DNA from: Hyphomicrobiales bacterium
GTDB lineage: Bacteria; Pseudomonadota; Alphaproteobacteria; Rhizobiales; Rhizobiaceae
Length of the DNA: 64,000 nucleotides
Reading direction: 5' to 3'
Assembly (NCBI GenBank): GCA_900471605.1
Contig: UCEY01000002.1
Coordinates: forward strand, 248,001 to 312,000
The notes beneath the pieces were generated by a model that worked only from the letters and a program-made list of their open reading frames with translations, was not told the origin of the DNA and did not search any database. Position 1 is the first letter of the stretch; the number at the start of each line of letters is the position of its first letter. A program made the position numbers and the translations under genes. Positions 54,031-63,088 of the stretch are shown here, in pieces.

Positions 54031-54058
54031 TTCCCTCGCTGAGCCGAAACGGACAGCA

Positions 54059-54077
54059 GTTCACGGCCATTGTGAAC
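54059..54077. promoter_or_regulatory. Operator-like repeat between glpR and glpD
   Basis: Perfect arms GTTCAC and GTGAAC (54059-54064, 54072-54077) lie about 30 bases before glpD. Nearby, on the minus strand, ATTCGCAATATTTTCGAT (54088-54105 region) looks like paired TTCG half-sites as used by GlpR. The region would let GlpR control glpDSTPQUV. Confidence 0.4.
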
Positions 54078-54128
54078 CTGAAATGGATTAAATCGAAAAT
54101 ATTGCGAATGTCAAATGAAACTCAAAGG

Positions 54129-54911
54129 CTATGAATTTAAGTTCTCGTCTTTCGAAGTTTCCACGAGCGCAACACCATTCTGAAGGCAAACGTCGCGGAT
54201 CGAAGGAGAGGGACAGTGGTCGGTGATAAAGGTCTGGACCTGCGATATCTGGCCGATGCGCACGGGAGCGGTGCGCTCGAACTTCGTCGAGTCGGCGACC
54301 AGGATCACGTGCCTGGCGTTGGCGATGATCGCCTGGGCAACCTTCACCTCGCGAAAGTCGTAGTCGAGCAGGGCGCCGTCCGGATCGATCGCCGAAACAC
54401 CGATGATCGCATAATCGACCTTGAACTGGCGGATGAAGTCGACCGCGGCTTCGCCCACGATCCCGCCGTCCGACTGACGGACGACGCCACCGGCAATGAC
54501 CACCTCGACTTCGTCGAGAAGTCGTAATCTATTGGCAACGTTGATGTTATTGGTGATTACCATGAGTTCGCGATGATTGACCAGTGCTTCGCTCACCGCC
54601 TCCGTCGTGGTGCCGATATTGATGAAGAGCGAGGCATTGTCCGGGATGAGGTTGGCGGCCGCGACCCCGATCGCCTGTTTTTCCGCAGCGGCGATCTGCC
54701 GGCGCGCGTCATAGCGGACATTCTCGTTGCTGCGGGGAAGGGTGGCACCACCATGGATTCGCGTCAGAATCTGCTTGTCGCACAGATCGTTGAGATCCTT
54801 GCGGATGGTCTGCGAGGTTACCGAGAATTGCGCCGCCAGGTCGTCGACGAGCACGCGGCCCGCCGACTTCGCCAACTCGACAATCTTCGTCTGGCGGTCC
54901 GTAATAAACAT
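54129..54911 (-). CDS. glpR: DeoR-family glycerol regulon repressor
   Basis: A 260-residue DeoR-type repressor. N-terminal helix-turn-helix (VDDLAAQFSVTSQTIRKDLNDLCDKQILTRIHGGA, in part) at residues 20-55. The C-terminal effector domain has FINIGTTTEAVSEAL, the sugar-phosphate site, and YAIIGVSAIDPDGALLDYDFREVKVAQ. It represses the glp genes until glycerol-3-phosphate binds. Divergent to nothing; it is the promoter-distal (first-transcribed) gene of the glp cluster, 98 bases before glpD. Confidence 0.92.
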   Translation of the reverse strand: MFITDRQTKIVELAKSAGRVLVDDLAAQFSVTSQTIRKDLNDLCDKQILTRIHGGATLPRSNENVRYDARRQIAAAEKQAIGVAAANLIPDNASLFINIGTTTEAVSEALVNHRELMVITNNINVANRLRLLDEVEVVIAGGVVRQSDGGIVGEAAVDFIRQFKVDYAIIGVSAIDPDGALLDYDFREVKVAQAIIANARHVILVADSTKFERTAPVRIGQISQVQTFITDHCPSPSIRDVCLQNGVALVETSKDENLNS

Positions 54912-54936
54912 CCGACCCCTCGGTTCGCTTTTCTTT

Positions 54937-54953
54937 CACTTTTAGCGAAAGTG
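54937..54953. promoter_or_regulatory. Operator-like palindrome upstream of glpR
   Basis: CACTTT and AAAGTG (54937-54942, 54948-54953) are perfect inverted repeats with TAGCG between, 26 bases before the glpR start. A likely site for autoregulation. Confidence 0.45.
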
Positions 54954-55015
54954 CGCGTGAAGGCAAAGGGTATGAACAGATTTTTCGGTGCCTGCTACGG
55001 GGCCTGGCTGGGTGC

Positions 55016-55894
55016 TCAGGCGATGCCTATGCCTGAGACGCCTTCCAGTTCCGTCATCACCGCATCCGAAAGCTGCAGTTCAGCCGCGGCGAGATTTTCA
55101 TGCAGGTGGGTGACGGATGAGGTTCCCGGGATGAGCAGAATGTTCGGTGCGCGCCGCAGCAGCCAGGCGAGTGCGACCTGCATCGGCGTCGCCCCCAGGC
55201 GCTGGGCAACGTCCGACAGGGTCGAGGACTGCAACGGGCTGAAGCCTCCGAGGGGGAAGAACGGCACATAGGCGGTGCCGTCGCGGGCGAGATCGTCGAT
55301 CATGGCATCATCCTGCCGGTGGGCAAGATTATATTGGTTCTGTACGCACACGATCCTGGCGATCCGCCTACCCTCGGCGACCTGTGTCGGGGTGACGTTG
55401 CTGAGCCCGATATGGCGGACAAGTCCCTTGCGTTGCAGTTCGGCGAGCACCGTCAGGGGCTCCTCGATCGAGCCTTCGGCCGGGCCGTGGACGTCGAACA
55501 TGATACGCAGGTTGACGACGTCCAGGACGTCGAGGTCGAGGTTGCGCAGGTTGTCATGAACAGCCTGTGCCAACTGCTCGGCTGAAAATGCGGGGTTCCA
55601 TGAGCCGTCCGCACCACGCATCGCGCCGATCTTGGTCACGATCACAAGTTCGTCCGGATACGGGTGGAGCGCTTCGCGGATAATCTGGTTGGTCACATGC
55701 GGACCGTAAAAGTCGCTGGTGTCGATATGGTTGACCCCGGCTTCGACCGCTGCGCGCAGGACGGCGACTGCCGCATCGCGATCCTTCGGCGGCCCGAAAA
55801 CGCCTTTGCCCGCGAGCTGCATGGCGCCGTAGCCGAGCCGGTTCACGTTGCGGTCGCCGAGAATGAATGTGCCTGCCTTGTCCAGATTCGACAT
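55016..55894 (-). CDS. Aldo/keto reductase
   Basis: A 292-residue AKR-fold oxidoreductase using NADPH. The catalytic Tyr/Asp appear in IDTSDFYGP, the Lys in IVTKIGA; the His of the tetrad seems to be replaced because the strand reads VVNLRIMFD where AKRs have a His-bearing VDLxxxHxP. IGLSNVTPTQV and IPGTSSVTHLHENL bind the cofactor. The substrate is unknown. The start at 55894 has GGAGAT. Divergent from a LysR regulator that probably controls it. Confidence 0.85.
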   Translation of the reverse strand: MSNLDKAGTFILGDRNVNRLGYGAMQLAGKGVFGPPKDRDAAVAVLRAAVEAGVNHIDTSDFYGPHVTNQIIREALHPYPDELVIVTKIGAMRGADGSWNPAFSAEQLAQAVHDNLRNLDLDVLDVVNLRIMFDVHGPAEGSIEEPLTVLAELQRKGLVRHIGLSNVTPTQVAEGRRIARIVCVQNQYNLAHRQDDAMIDDLARDGTAYVPFFPLGGFSPLQSSTLSDVAQRLGATPMQVALAWLLRRAPNILLIPGTSSVTHLHENLAAAELQLSDAVMTELEGVSGIGIA

Positions 55895-55963
55895 GGGATA
55901 TCTCCTTTTCAAGATGGCTTGAATATAGACATTGGGACTTCGCACGAAAATCGGCTACAGTCG

Positions 55964-55976
55964 GCACAGGCTGTGC
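55964..55976. promoter_or_regulatory. Palindrome in the LysR-reductase divergent region
   Basis: GCACAG and CTGTGC (55964-55969, 55971-55976) are a 13-base palindrome 14 bases before the LysR ATG and 70 from the reductase. Placement fits an autoregulatory LysR site. Confidence 0.4.
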
Positions 55977-55989
55977 GGAATTTTGAACA

Positions 55990-56901
55990 ATGAAAATCGA
56001 CCTGGGTGATCTGAGTGCGTTCGTGGCGGTGGCGCGCGCCGGCGGGTTTCGCGAGGGCGCGCGGGCCACGGGCAGCAGCGCATCTGGATTGAGCGAGGCG
56101 GTGCGGCGTGTGGAGATGCAGCTCGGCGTCAGGCTTCTCAACCGAACGACGCGCAGCGTAGTGCCGACCGAAGCAGGGGCCGGCCTGCTGGCCCGGTTGA
56201 GCCCGGCGCTCGGTGAGGTCGACGCCGCACTCGACGTGGTCAACGGGTTTCGCGACAAGCCCGCGGGCACGTTGCGTCTCAATGTCCCCGTCAGCGCTGC
56301 CCGGCTGGTGCTCCCGGCGATCATCCCGGGGTTTCTCGCCGCCTATCCCGACATTCGCCTTGAGATTGTCGCCGATGACAATTTCGTCGATGTGCTGGCT
56401 GCCGGATGCGATGCCGGCATCCGCTATGACGAACGGTTGGAGCAGGACATGATTGCCGTGCCGATCGGTCCCCGCGTGCAGCGTTTCGCGGCCGCCGCCG
56501 CCCCGGCCTATCTCGATCGCCATGGCCGCCCCGATCATCCCCGCGATCTTCTTGGCCACGCCTGTCTTCGCAGCCGTTTTGCAAGCGGCGCGATGACGCT
56601 TTGGGAATTCGAGCGGGAAGGAGAAGTGGTGCGGATCGATCCGACGGGGCCGCTGATCGTACAGGTGGGCGGAGCGACCGATCTCGCCGTCGACGCAGCA
56701 ATTGCCGGCACCGGCATCATAACGTTGTTCGAGGGCTGGTTGCGGCCCCATCTGGACAGCGGCAAGCTCGAACCGGTGCTGGAGCCATGGTGGCAACAGT
56801 TCTCTGGTCCGTTTCTCTACTATCCCGGACGGCGGCTTGTACCGGCGCCGCTGCGGGCCTTCATCGATTTCGTCAAAACGTCTGCCAGCCAATCGCGATG
56901 A
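55990..56901 (+). CDS. LysR-family transcription regulator
   Basis: A 303-residue LysR regulator. The N-terminal winged helix-turn-helix is MKIDLGDLSAFVAVARAGGF then EAVRRVEMQLGVRLLNRTTRSVVPTEAG (in pieces), with a two-lobed effector domain after residue 90 (LRLNVPVSAARLVLPAIIPGF, YDERLEQDMIAVPIG). Such proteins are typical activators of a divergently encoded enzyme; here the aldo/keto reductase gene starts 95 bases away. The closest relatives by layout are the DNA-binding regulators that sense aromatic or aldehyde compounds; the effector cannot be named. A short palindrome precedes the ATG. Confidence 0.9.
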   Translation: MKIDLGDLSAFVAVARAGGFREGARATGSSASGLSEAVRRVEMQLGVRLLNRTTRSVVPTEAGAGLLARLSPALGEVDAALDVVNGFRDKPAGTLRLNVPVSAARLVLPAIIPGFLAAYPDIRLEIVADDNFVDVLAAGCDAGIRYDERLEQDMIAVPIGPRVQRFAAAAAPAYLDRHGRPDHPRDLLGHACLRSRFASGAMTLWEFEREGEVVRIDPTGPLIVQVGGATDLAVDAAIAGTGIITLFEGWLRPHLDSGKLEPVLEPWWQQFSGPFLYYPGRRLVPAPLRAFIDFVKTSASQSR

Positions 56902-57007
56902 ACGCGGCGTCGGCGTCGTGTTCAAACGCGTGCTGTTTGGCAAACTCTCTTGCCCGATTGGGCCGGAACCCCGCTTCCGGCCAGGCGTTGAGGGCGCGGA
57001 GGATGAA

Positions 57008-57583
57008 ATGACCGGCGACTGGGTTCATCTTTGTATCGATATGCAGCGGATGTTCACCGAAGACACGCCATGGCATGTTCCCTGGATGCGTGAAGTCTCG
57101 CCACCGATCGAGGAGCTTTCCGGCCGCTATCCCGAGAAAACGATCTTCACCAGGTTCGTCACGCCGCTGCGGCCCGAAATGATGGAGGGGATGTGGCAGG
57201 TATATTATGAAAAGTGGTGGATGATGACGCGCGAGCACCTCGATCCCGGCCTCATCGACCTGATCCCCTCATTGAAAACACTGGTTCCGCCCGCCCGCAT
57301 ATTCGACAAGATGACCTACTCTCCCTGGGTGAGCGGGGAACTGCACGAAATGCTCTCGAAGCGGGGTATTGGAACCGTCGTTGTGACCGGGGGCGAGACC
57401 GACGTCTGCGTCCTCTCCGCCGCGCTGGGCGCCATTGATCTTGGCTACCGTGTCGTGGTGCTGAAGGATGCGGTCTGCAGCGGGGCGGACGACACCCATG
57501 ACGCGTCGCTCGAACTTCTGGGCGACCGTTTTTCTGTTCAGCTCGACCTCCCGACTACCGAAGAATTCCTGCACAGACTTTAG
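57008..57583 (+). CDS. Cysteine hydrolase (isochorismatase-like)
   Basis: A 191-residue isochorismatase-fold hydrolase. The catalytic triad is visible: Asp in HLCIDMQRMF, Lys in FDKMTYSPW, and Cys in GETDVCVLSAAL, with the cis-peptide GGETD before it. The family splits amide or C-N bonds in compounds such as N-carbamoyl amino acids, nicotinamide or isochorismate. Its length (short form) and WYYEKWW segment suggest a specialised substrate. GGAGG lies four bases before the ATG. It follows the LysR gene with about 105 bases and may be regulated independently. Confidence 0.85.
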   Translation: MTGDWVHLCIDMQRMFTEDTPWHVPWMREVSPPIEELSGRYPEKTIFTRFVTPLRPEMMEGMWQVYYEKWWMMTREHLDPGLIDLIPSLKTLVPPARIFDKMTYSPWVSGELHEMLSKRGIGTVVVTGGETDVCVLSAALGAIDLGYRVVVLKDAVCSGADDTHDASLELLGDRFSVQLDLPTTEEFLHRL

Positions 57584-57734
57584 AATTGTTCCAAAGAAAT
57601 TGCGAACTTAACTGGTCGTTAACTTAATACTTTAGTGATTTTTAATATTCGTACATGCTATCGGATGCATGCAGCGCAATGCGGACATGACGTCTCCTGC
57701 AGCCTTGGGCAACTTAACATAGCTGGAATCCGTC

Positions 57735-59858
57735 ATGCTCGCACGCCGACCGAAGGAGAGCCGTGAAGGCAACTCCGTTCTCATCGCCACCTCGCTGTTC
57801 CTTCTTGTTGCCGTGATCCTGGGCGGGATGGGCGCTCATGTCGTCGACCGCATGCGCAACTCGGCGAATGCTCTCGACGATAACAGGGCCGTACTGGCGG
57901 CGGAGGCGGCGGTTTCCTCGTTCAAGGAGAAACTTGCTGCGACCGTGCGGGACAATGCTGTTTGGGATGATGCCTACAAGGCGATAACCCAGGGCGACAG
58001 CGAGGCTTGGGTTTACGAAAACTGGGGCAAGACCAGCGAGGACTACGCGCTCTATGACGGGATCGCGCTGACGGCCCCGGCGGGCGGCAAGAGCATCGCC
58101 TATCTCAAGGGCGGCATAGTGGATCCGGCCGAATATCTCGGTGCTAGATTCCCTGCACACGTGCAGGCTGCGGCTCGCCCCGGCATGGATCCGACCGTCA
58201 ACTTCTTCAGAAGCGGCAACGATATCATCGCAGTGGCGTCGGAGGCGATCCAGCCGTTCGGGTCACAGGTACAGGATCCGGAATATTTTGTGCTCAGCTT
58301 CTACAAGACCCTGAGCTCCGCGGTCGTTGCCGAAATGGCCAGAGACCACCAGCTGCCAAAGCTTCACATTACCCGCGGCGCAGTGGGCGAGCTCTTGAAC
58401 ATGCCGCTGATGGATATCGATGGGATCGAGGTCGCGCGTTTGGCCTGGCCGAGTGCCGCCCCGGGGAATACGATTTTCGACGAAGTGCGCCCCTTTATCG
58501 CCGCCGCGATAGCAATCCTCGGCGTCTATCTGGTCGGGGTCCTGTTCGCCGGCTGGTCGGAAACGCGACGCCTGAAGAACCTGGCCGATCGCGCCCGACA
58601 CGAGGCGACCCACGACAGTCTGAGCGGCCTGCTGAACAGGCTTGGCCTCCTCGAACGGTTGGATCGGTTGATGCAGGCGAGCCGTGGCCAAATGCTGACA
58701 TTGCACCTGATCGATCTCGACGGCTTCAAGGCGGTCAACGACGCCTGGGGGCATGCGATCGGGGATGAACTGATCAGGCTGGTCGCGGAAGCCTTGCGCG
58801 ATATTCATCCGGGCGTAGCTGGGGTTGCGAGGTTGGGCGGCGATGAATTCGCCCTCATCCAGCTTGGTTCGGCAAATTCCGCGGAACTTGACAATCCGCT
58901 TCTTGAACGTCTCAAGAAACCGTTTTTCATCGGAGGCCGCACGATCGAAATCGGGGCAAGCATCGGTGTTGCCTCCCACGACGATGCGGAGGATGCGCAC
59001 GAGCTTCTTCGCCGGGCGGACATGGCCCTTTATGAAGCCAAGGAAACGGGCAGGGGATGCGCGGTCACCTATCATCCGGATCTTGACCGCCAGCGCGAGA
59101 AGATCGCCGCGTTGGAAAGCGAACTCCGGCGCGCGTTACAGAACGACGAGATCCAGCCGGTCTTCCAGCCTCTTGCTTCGGCGGCCTCGGGCGACATCAC
59201 AGGCGTGGAGGCGCTGGCAAGATGGAGACGGCCTCAAGGAACGATCGGCCCGGATTTATTTATACCTCTGGCCGAAAAATGCGGATTGATCGATATCCTG
59301 GGCCTCCAGATGCTTCGCAAGTCCATCATGGCGTCGAAGGCGTGGTCTCCGCTCTCCCTGTCGGTCAATGTTTCTCCGATCCAGCTATGCAACCCCAATT
59401 TCGCCGGGGACGTGCTTGCCGTTTTGAAGGAGGAAGGTTTTGACCCCTCTCAACTGACGCTGGAGATCACCGAAGCCGTCCTGATGTCCAACCCTGAACA
59501 GGCGCGACGCTCCATCACCGCGCTGAAGTCCGCCGGGATCCGGTTTGCGCTGGATGATTTCGGTGCCGGTTATGCCAGCATCGGCACGCTCCGGGAATTC
59601 GGCTTCGACCGGATGAAGATCGATCGCTCCCTGGTTCAAGCCATGGATGACGGCAGTACCGGGCGGAGCGTTTTGGCGGCCACCATCTCGCTGGCCAAGG
59701 CTCTCGGAATTCCGGTCACGGCCGAGGGTATCGAATCCGCCGATCAGGCCGACGCACTTCGGGTTGCCGGTTGCGATCAGCTGCAAGGCTACCTGGTCGG
59801 CAAACCCATGGGGCGGGAGGAGCTCGCATCCTGGCTGGCTTCGTCGATAGCGGCATGA
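57735..59858 (+). CDS. GGDEF-EAL protein, c-di-GMP cyclase/phosphodiesterase
   Basis: A 707-residue membrane protein. A membrane segment at about 15-37, an extracellular CHASE4-like region (DNAVWDDAYKAITQGD), a second membrane segment near 255-275, then GGDEF (motif ARLGGDEF; intact) and EAL (EALARWRRP, ITEAVLM, LDDFGAGYAS, KIDRSLV, TAEGIES, QGYLVGKPM; all catalytic acidic residues present). The cyclase part lacks an RxxD inhibitory site (PGVA at that position). Either half may dominate in vivo. Convergent with the histidine-kinase gene downstream. Confidence 0.92.
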   Translation: MLARRPKESREGNSVLIATSLFLLVAVILGGMGAHVVDRMRNSANALDDNRAVLAAEAAVSSFKEKLAATVRDNAVWDDAYKAITQGDSEAWVYENWGKTSEDYALYDGIALTAPAGGKSIAYLKGGIVDPAEYLGARFPAHVQAAARPGMDPTVNFFRSGNDIIAVASEAIQPFGSQVQDPEYFVLSFYKTLSSAVVAEMARDHQLPKLHITRGAVGELLNMPLMDIDGIEVARLAWPSAAPGNTIFDEVRPFIAAAIAILGVYLVGVLFAGWSETRRLKNLADRARHEATHDSLSGLLNRLGLLERLDRLMQASRGQMLTLHLIDLDGFKAVNDAWGHAIGDELIRLVAEALRDIHPGVAGVARLGGDEFALIQLGSANSAELDNPLLERLKKPFFIGGRTIEIGASIGVASHDDAEDAHELLRRADMALYEAKETGRGCAVTYHPDLDRQREKIAALESELRRALQNDEIQPVFQPLASAASGDITGVEALARWRRPQGTIGPDLFIPLAEKCGLIDILGLQMLRKSIMASKAWSPLSLSVNVSPIQLCNPNFAGDVLAVLKEEGFDPSQLTLEITEAVLMSNPEQARRSITALKSAGIRFALDDFGAGYASIGTLREFGFDRMKIDRSLVQAMDDGSTGRSVLAATISLAKALGIPVTAEGIESADQADALRVAGCDQLQGYLVGKPMGREELASWLASSIAA

Positions 59859-59882
59859 GGATCTTCTCGCGGCAATAATCCG

Positions 59883-61505
59883 CTAAGCGGACTGTTGCCG
59901 TTTGACCTCCTCGAACGGCAGCTCGACGGTGAAGGTCGTGCCCTGTCCCAGAACGCTCTGGACCGAGATGGACCCTCCATGCAATTCGACAATCTCTTTC
60001 ACGATATTGAGGCCGATGCCCGTTCCGGCGATGCCGGTGGCGCTTCGGGCACGGAAATAGGGCTCGAACAGTTTCGGCAGGTCGTCCGCATCCATGCCGA
60101 TACCCGAATCGGTGACGCTGACCAGCACCCGCCGGCCGTCCCTCCATCCATTGACACGGATCCTGGAGCCGGCGGGGGAATACTTGACCGCGTTTGACAG
60201 CAGGTTGGAGAAAACCCGCTCTATTGCTGCCCGGTCGACCATCTGCAGTGCTGGAAGGGCTTCGAGATCGTGGCTGATCGTGTGGGTCTTGCTGATCTCA
60301 GCGCGGCTTGCGATGCATTGACCAAGGATCTCGCTGAGCGAGCTCGCTTCCTTGTTGATCGCGATGGTCCCCGTCTCGAGCCTTCCGGCGGCGAGGATGC
60401 TTTCCATCAGCTCGACCATCCGGGCGACTGCGCCCTTGATCTGCAGAGCCTTGCCTTCCAGGAATTGCGGAGTGATGGCCGCCTTTGTCCGCGTGAGCCG
60501 CTGGGCTGCTCCGTCGATCACGGCCAAAGGCGTCCTGAATTCATGGGAGATCATCCCCACGAAACGGCGCTGCAGCGCGTTGATCCCGCGTTCATGCTGG
60601 AGAAGACGATCCAGCTCGATATTCTTTTCCTGAACTTCCGCCGTCCGGGCCTGCACCACCTTTTCGAGCTCGTCCCGATGCTGGCGCAGCCTGCGCTCGC
60701 TGGATTGGAGCGCCTTGAGGGCAAGCTGGCGGTCGTGGACGTCCTCGAGAAGGCCATACCAGCGGACGACCCTGCCGCCGGCATCGACTCGAGGTGCCGC
60801 ACGGTTGCGATACCACCGATACCGCCCTTTCGCCGTCCCGATCCTGTAGGTCATGTCGAAGGGAGCGCCCGTCCTGACCGCAGCATCCCATTTCTCGACC
60901 ACCTCGGCCAGGTCCTTCGGATGCAAGGTCTTTTCCCAGCCGCGCCCCAGGGCTTCGCCGACCTCCCGTCCCGAAGCGTTCTGCCAGCCCGGACCGACTT
61001 CGATGACGTTCCCCTCCGCGTCGGCTACCCACGGTGTTTGCGGATGCAGTTCAACGAGGGAGCGGTAGTGTTCTTCGCTTGCCCGCAGGACCTCCTCGGC
61101 GTGGCGAAGTTCGGTGATGTCGGAAATGACGACCACGACGACCGGTTTCTTGCCGCCGGGCACGGGAACGAAAGACCGTCGCTTGTGCGTAAGAAGCGTC
61201 CGGGTCGTACCGTCCGGTCCGGTGACGTCCTCCTCGAACAGCCGTTCCTCGCCGGTAGCCAGCACCCCCGCATCCACCTCCTGGATCCGGTCCGCTTCGG
61301 CCGCAGGCAACAAGTCATGGTCCGTGAGGCCGAGCAGGTCGTCGAGATGGACGCCGAACATCTCGCATGCCTTGCTGTTGAGAAACAGGAACCGCGATTG
61401 TTCGTCCTTGATGATCGTCGGTCTGGGCGCGCCCTCGAACAGATCTTCCAGAAGTTCACGGTGGGGTATCTGCAGATCGGAGCCGATGGCGGAGTAATGG
61501 TTCAT
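59883..61505 (-). CDS. PAS-domain sensor histidine kinase
   Basis: A 540-residue cytosolic kinase with no membrane segment. Two PAS domains (about residues 16-135 and 143-260; the second with the PAC-like RYRWYRNRAAPRVDAGG), a coiled coil near 262-310, the phosphoacceptor His321 in GMISHEFRTPLAVI, then N box NLLSNAVKYSP, G1 DSGIGMD and G2 GIGLNIVKEIV. It should respond to a small ligand or redox signal. No response-regulator gene is adjacent, so it is an orphan here. The start has no good ribosome-binding site. Confidence 0.9.
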   Translation of the reverse strand: MNHYSAIGSDLQIPHRELLEDLFEGAPRPTIIKDEQSRFLFLNSKACEMFGVHLDDLLGLTDHDLLPAAEADRIQEVDAGVLATGEERLFEEDVTGPDGTTRTLLTHKRRSFVPVPGGKKPVVVVVISDITELRHAEEVLRASEEHYRSLVELHPQTPWVADAEGNVIEVGPGWQNASGREVGEALGRGWEKTLHPKDLAEVVEKWDAAVRTGAPFDMTYRIGTAKGRYRWYRNRAAPRVDAGGRVVRWYGLLEDVHDRQLALKALQSSERRLRQHRDELEKVVQARTAEVQEKNIELDRLLQHERGINALQRRFVGMISHEFRTPLAVIDGAAQRLTRTKAAITPQFLEGKALQIKGAVARMVELMESILAAGRLETGTIAINKEASSLSEILGQCIASRAEISKTHTISHDLEALPALQMVDRAAIERVFSNLLSNAVKYSPAGSRIRVNGWRDGRRVLVSVTDSGIGMDADDLPKLFEPYFRARSATGIAGTGIGLNIVKEIVELHGGSISVQSVLGQGTTFTVELPFEEVKRQQSA

Positions 61506-61666
61506 GTCGCTGGCGTCCCGCGGTGCTCGCGCAATTTGATGGAAGCCTAATGTACAATCAGAGCGTTACCGAATGCTGAAACCGGAGGTAGGTTTTGTCG
61601 CCGTTACCTGAATGCGGGAAGTAGACCATCGAAGTCCTCGTCCACCATCGCGGCATGACGAGAGTA

Positions 61667-61692
61667 AGGCCGGGGCGGAAGCCGTCCGGCCT
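61667..61692 (-). terminator. Hairpin at the end of the glycosyltransferase-like gene
   Basis: Arms AGGCCGG and CCGGCCT (61667-61673, 61686-61692) with the stop codon inside the right arm. Stable but without T tract. Uncertain terminator. Confidence 0.4.
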
Positions 61693-62431
61693 ATTCCTTG
61701 ATCCAGTACGAGGTCGTATTCTCGATGACCTTCTTGATCTTGCGGTTGTCTCTCCATTCTCTTCCGGTGTCGCGGATGACCGGCGTCTGCTCGGGAGAGA
61801 AAATGTAATTCTTGTGCGGCGCCGCCAGCTCTTCCAGCTTTGCATTGACGCCGGAATAGAACTGCTTTTCCGGATCCCGGGCTTCGTCCATCAGGCTTGC
61901 AGCCTGCCGGGCGAAGGAACCGCGCAGAATGGACGGCGAGGTGGTGAATTTCGGAAAGGTCCGAAACAACGGGATCTTTATGCCGAGGAACCGCGCATAT
62001 TCGTTTCTTTCGTGAATATGGCCATGCTTGGCGATATCCCAGTTCTGGTCGGCCGTGTGAAAGGATACCTGCATCACCCTTGGATCTGAAAACGGGCTGA
62101 AAATTTCCTCGCCGAGCTCCGTCAGCGCGACCCAGTCATCCTCCAGATGAAATACGTAATCGGAACGGGTATTGGACCAGAGCCGCTTGACTGCCGCGCC
62201 AAATCCCGGCTGCCCGGGCCTGAAAAAAGAGGCTGAGGGCAGGTAGCTCTCGACGACCCGCATGCACTCGGCTTCATCCTCTTCCGTTCCGAATATCGGA
62301 TCGATGTTCACGAGAACATTGGAAAGGGGGAAATGAGAAAAGCTGCGCCTTGAGAAGCTTTTCAAAGTCTCCTCAAGCAAGTCGGGCCTTCTGCCTGCGA
62401 CTATACACAAATCCAGACTAAAATTCGCCAA
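61691..62431 (-). CDS. Glycosyltransferase-like protein (GT-A fold)
   Basis: A 246-residue protein. The opening LDLCIVAGRRPDLLEETLKSFSRRSF and VLVNIDPIFGTEEDE resemble GT-A glycosyltransferases, and HLEDDW (95-100) supplies a DxD-type metal site (EDD). No membrane segment. The target is unknown; no polysaccharide genes flank it. Base composition is less G/C-biased than neighbours. It lies between the histidine kinase and a hypothetical gene, on the same strand as both. The stop overlaps a hairpin. Confidence 0.65.
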   Translation of the reverse strand: MANFSLDLCIVAGRRPDLLEETLKSFSRRSFSHFPLSNVLVNIDPIFGTEEDEAECMRVVESYLPSASFFRPGQPGFGAAVKRLWSNTRSDYVFHLEDDWVALTELGEEIFSPFSDPRVMQVSFHTADQNWDIAKHGHIHERNEYARFLGIKIPLFRTFPKFTTSPSILRGSFARQAASLMDEARDPEKQFYSGVNAKLEELAAPHKNYIFSPEQTPVIRDTGREWRDNRKIKKVIENTTSYWIKE

Positions 62432-62569
62432 CGCAGCATATCCCGCTCAAATCCGGTACTCCATGCGGAGTGATCTCGCCCGGATATCACAGTGGCGGCA
62501 ACGTCGCCATCCGTTTTGAGATATGCTGCCTTGTCGCGTCGCGGGCAGTTCGGCTCCAATGGCGGGTGC

Positions 62570-63007
62570 CTACCGTCTGAAGAAAGAAGCCAGATATGCG
62601 AGCGTGCCGCTGGACCTGCGGGTCGCGATGGCGCGGACCTGATTGGCCACCGTGCTTGCGCTCACATGCGCTCCGAAGTGGCAGAAGCAGACCAGTTTGT
62701 GGAGCTGTCGATCGGACAGTTCAAAAAACCGCCTGGCTTCCCCATAGGTGTCGTCTCTCATCCCCGCTGCGCGAAGGACAGGATCCGAAAAGGCGACGGC
62801 GATCGCCGTGCTGTCGCCGCGCATGGCGGCCCGTATTTCATCAGGCTGATATTCGGTTTCCCGAAATGTCGAAAGGGCTCGGTCGGGGTTAAGCTCCAGG
62901 ATTTCGGCCCACCGTTCGAGCCGTTCGCTGCTGGACATCTGGAAGTCGGGATAGCTGCGGTTTATCCTGGCGATAGTCTTGAGCTGATCGACTGCACGTT
63001 GCTCCAT
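62570..63007 (-). CDS. Hypothetical protein
   Basis: A 145-residue protein I do not recognise. The ATG has GGAGG five bases upstream. It is hydrophilic and helical, with Arg-rich and Glu-rich stretches (RSYPDFQMSSSERLERWAEIL, LSDRQLHKLVCFCHFGAHVS) and two Cys close together. It follows spoVR on the same strand by about 80 bases, so it may share that transcript. No signal peptide or membrane segment is visible. Confidence 0.6.
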   Translation of the reverse strand: MEQRAVDQLKTIARINRSYPDFQMSSSERLERWAEILELNPDRALSTFRETEYQPDEIRAAMRGDSTAIAVAFSDPVLRAAGMRDDTYGEARRFFELSDRQLHKLVCFCHFGAHVSASTVANQVRAIATRRSSGTLAYLASFFRR

Positions 63008-63088
63008 TACGGCCTCCTATTTGAACGAAATAGATGCCCGTCGCCCGAATTTATTCTGATCCAGACCGCTTTTGATGTCCAATCACGA

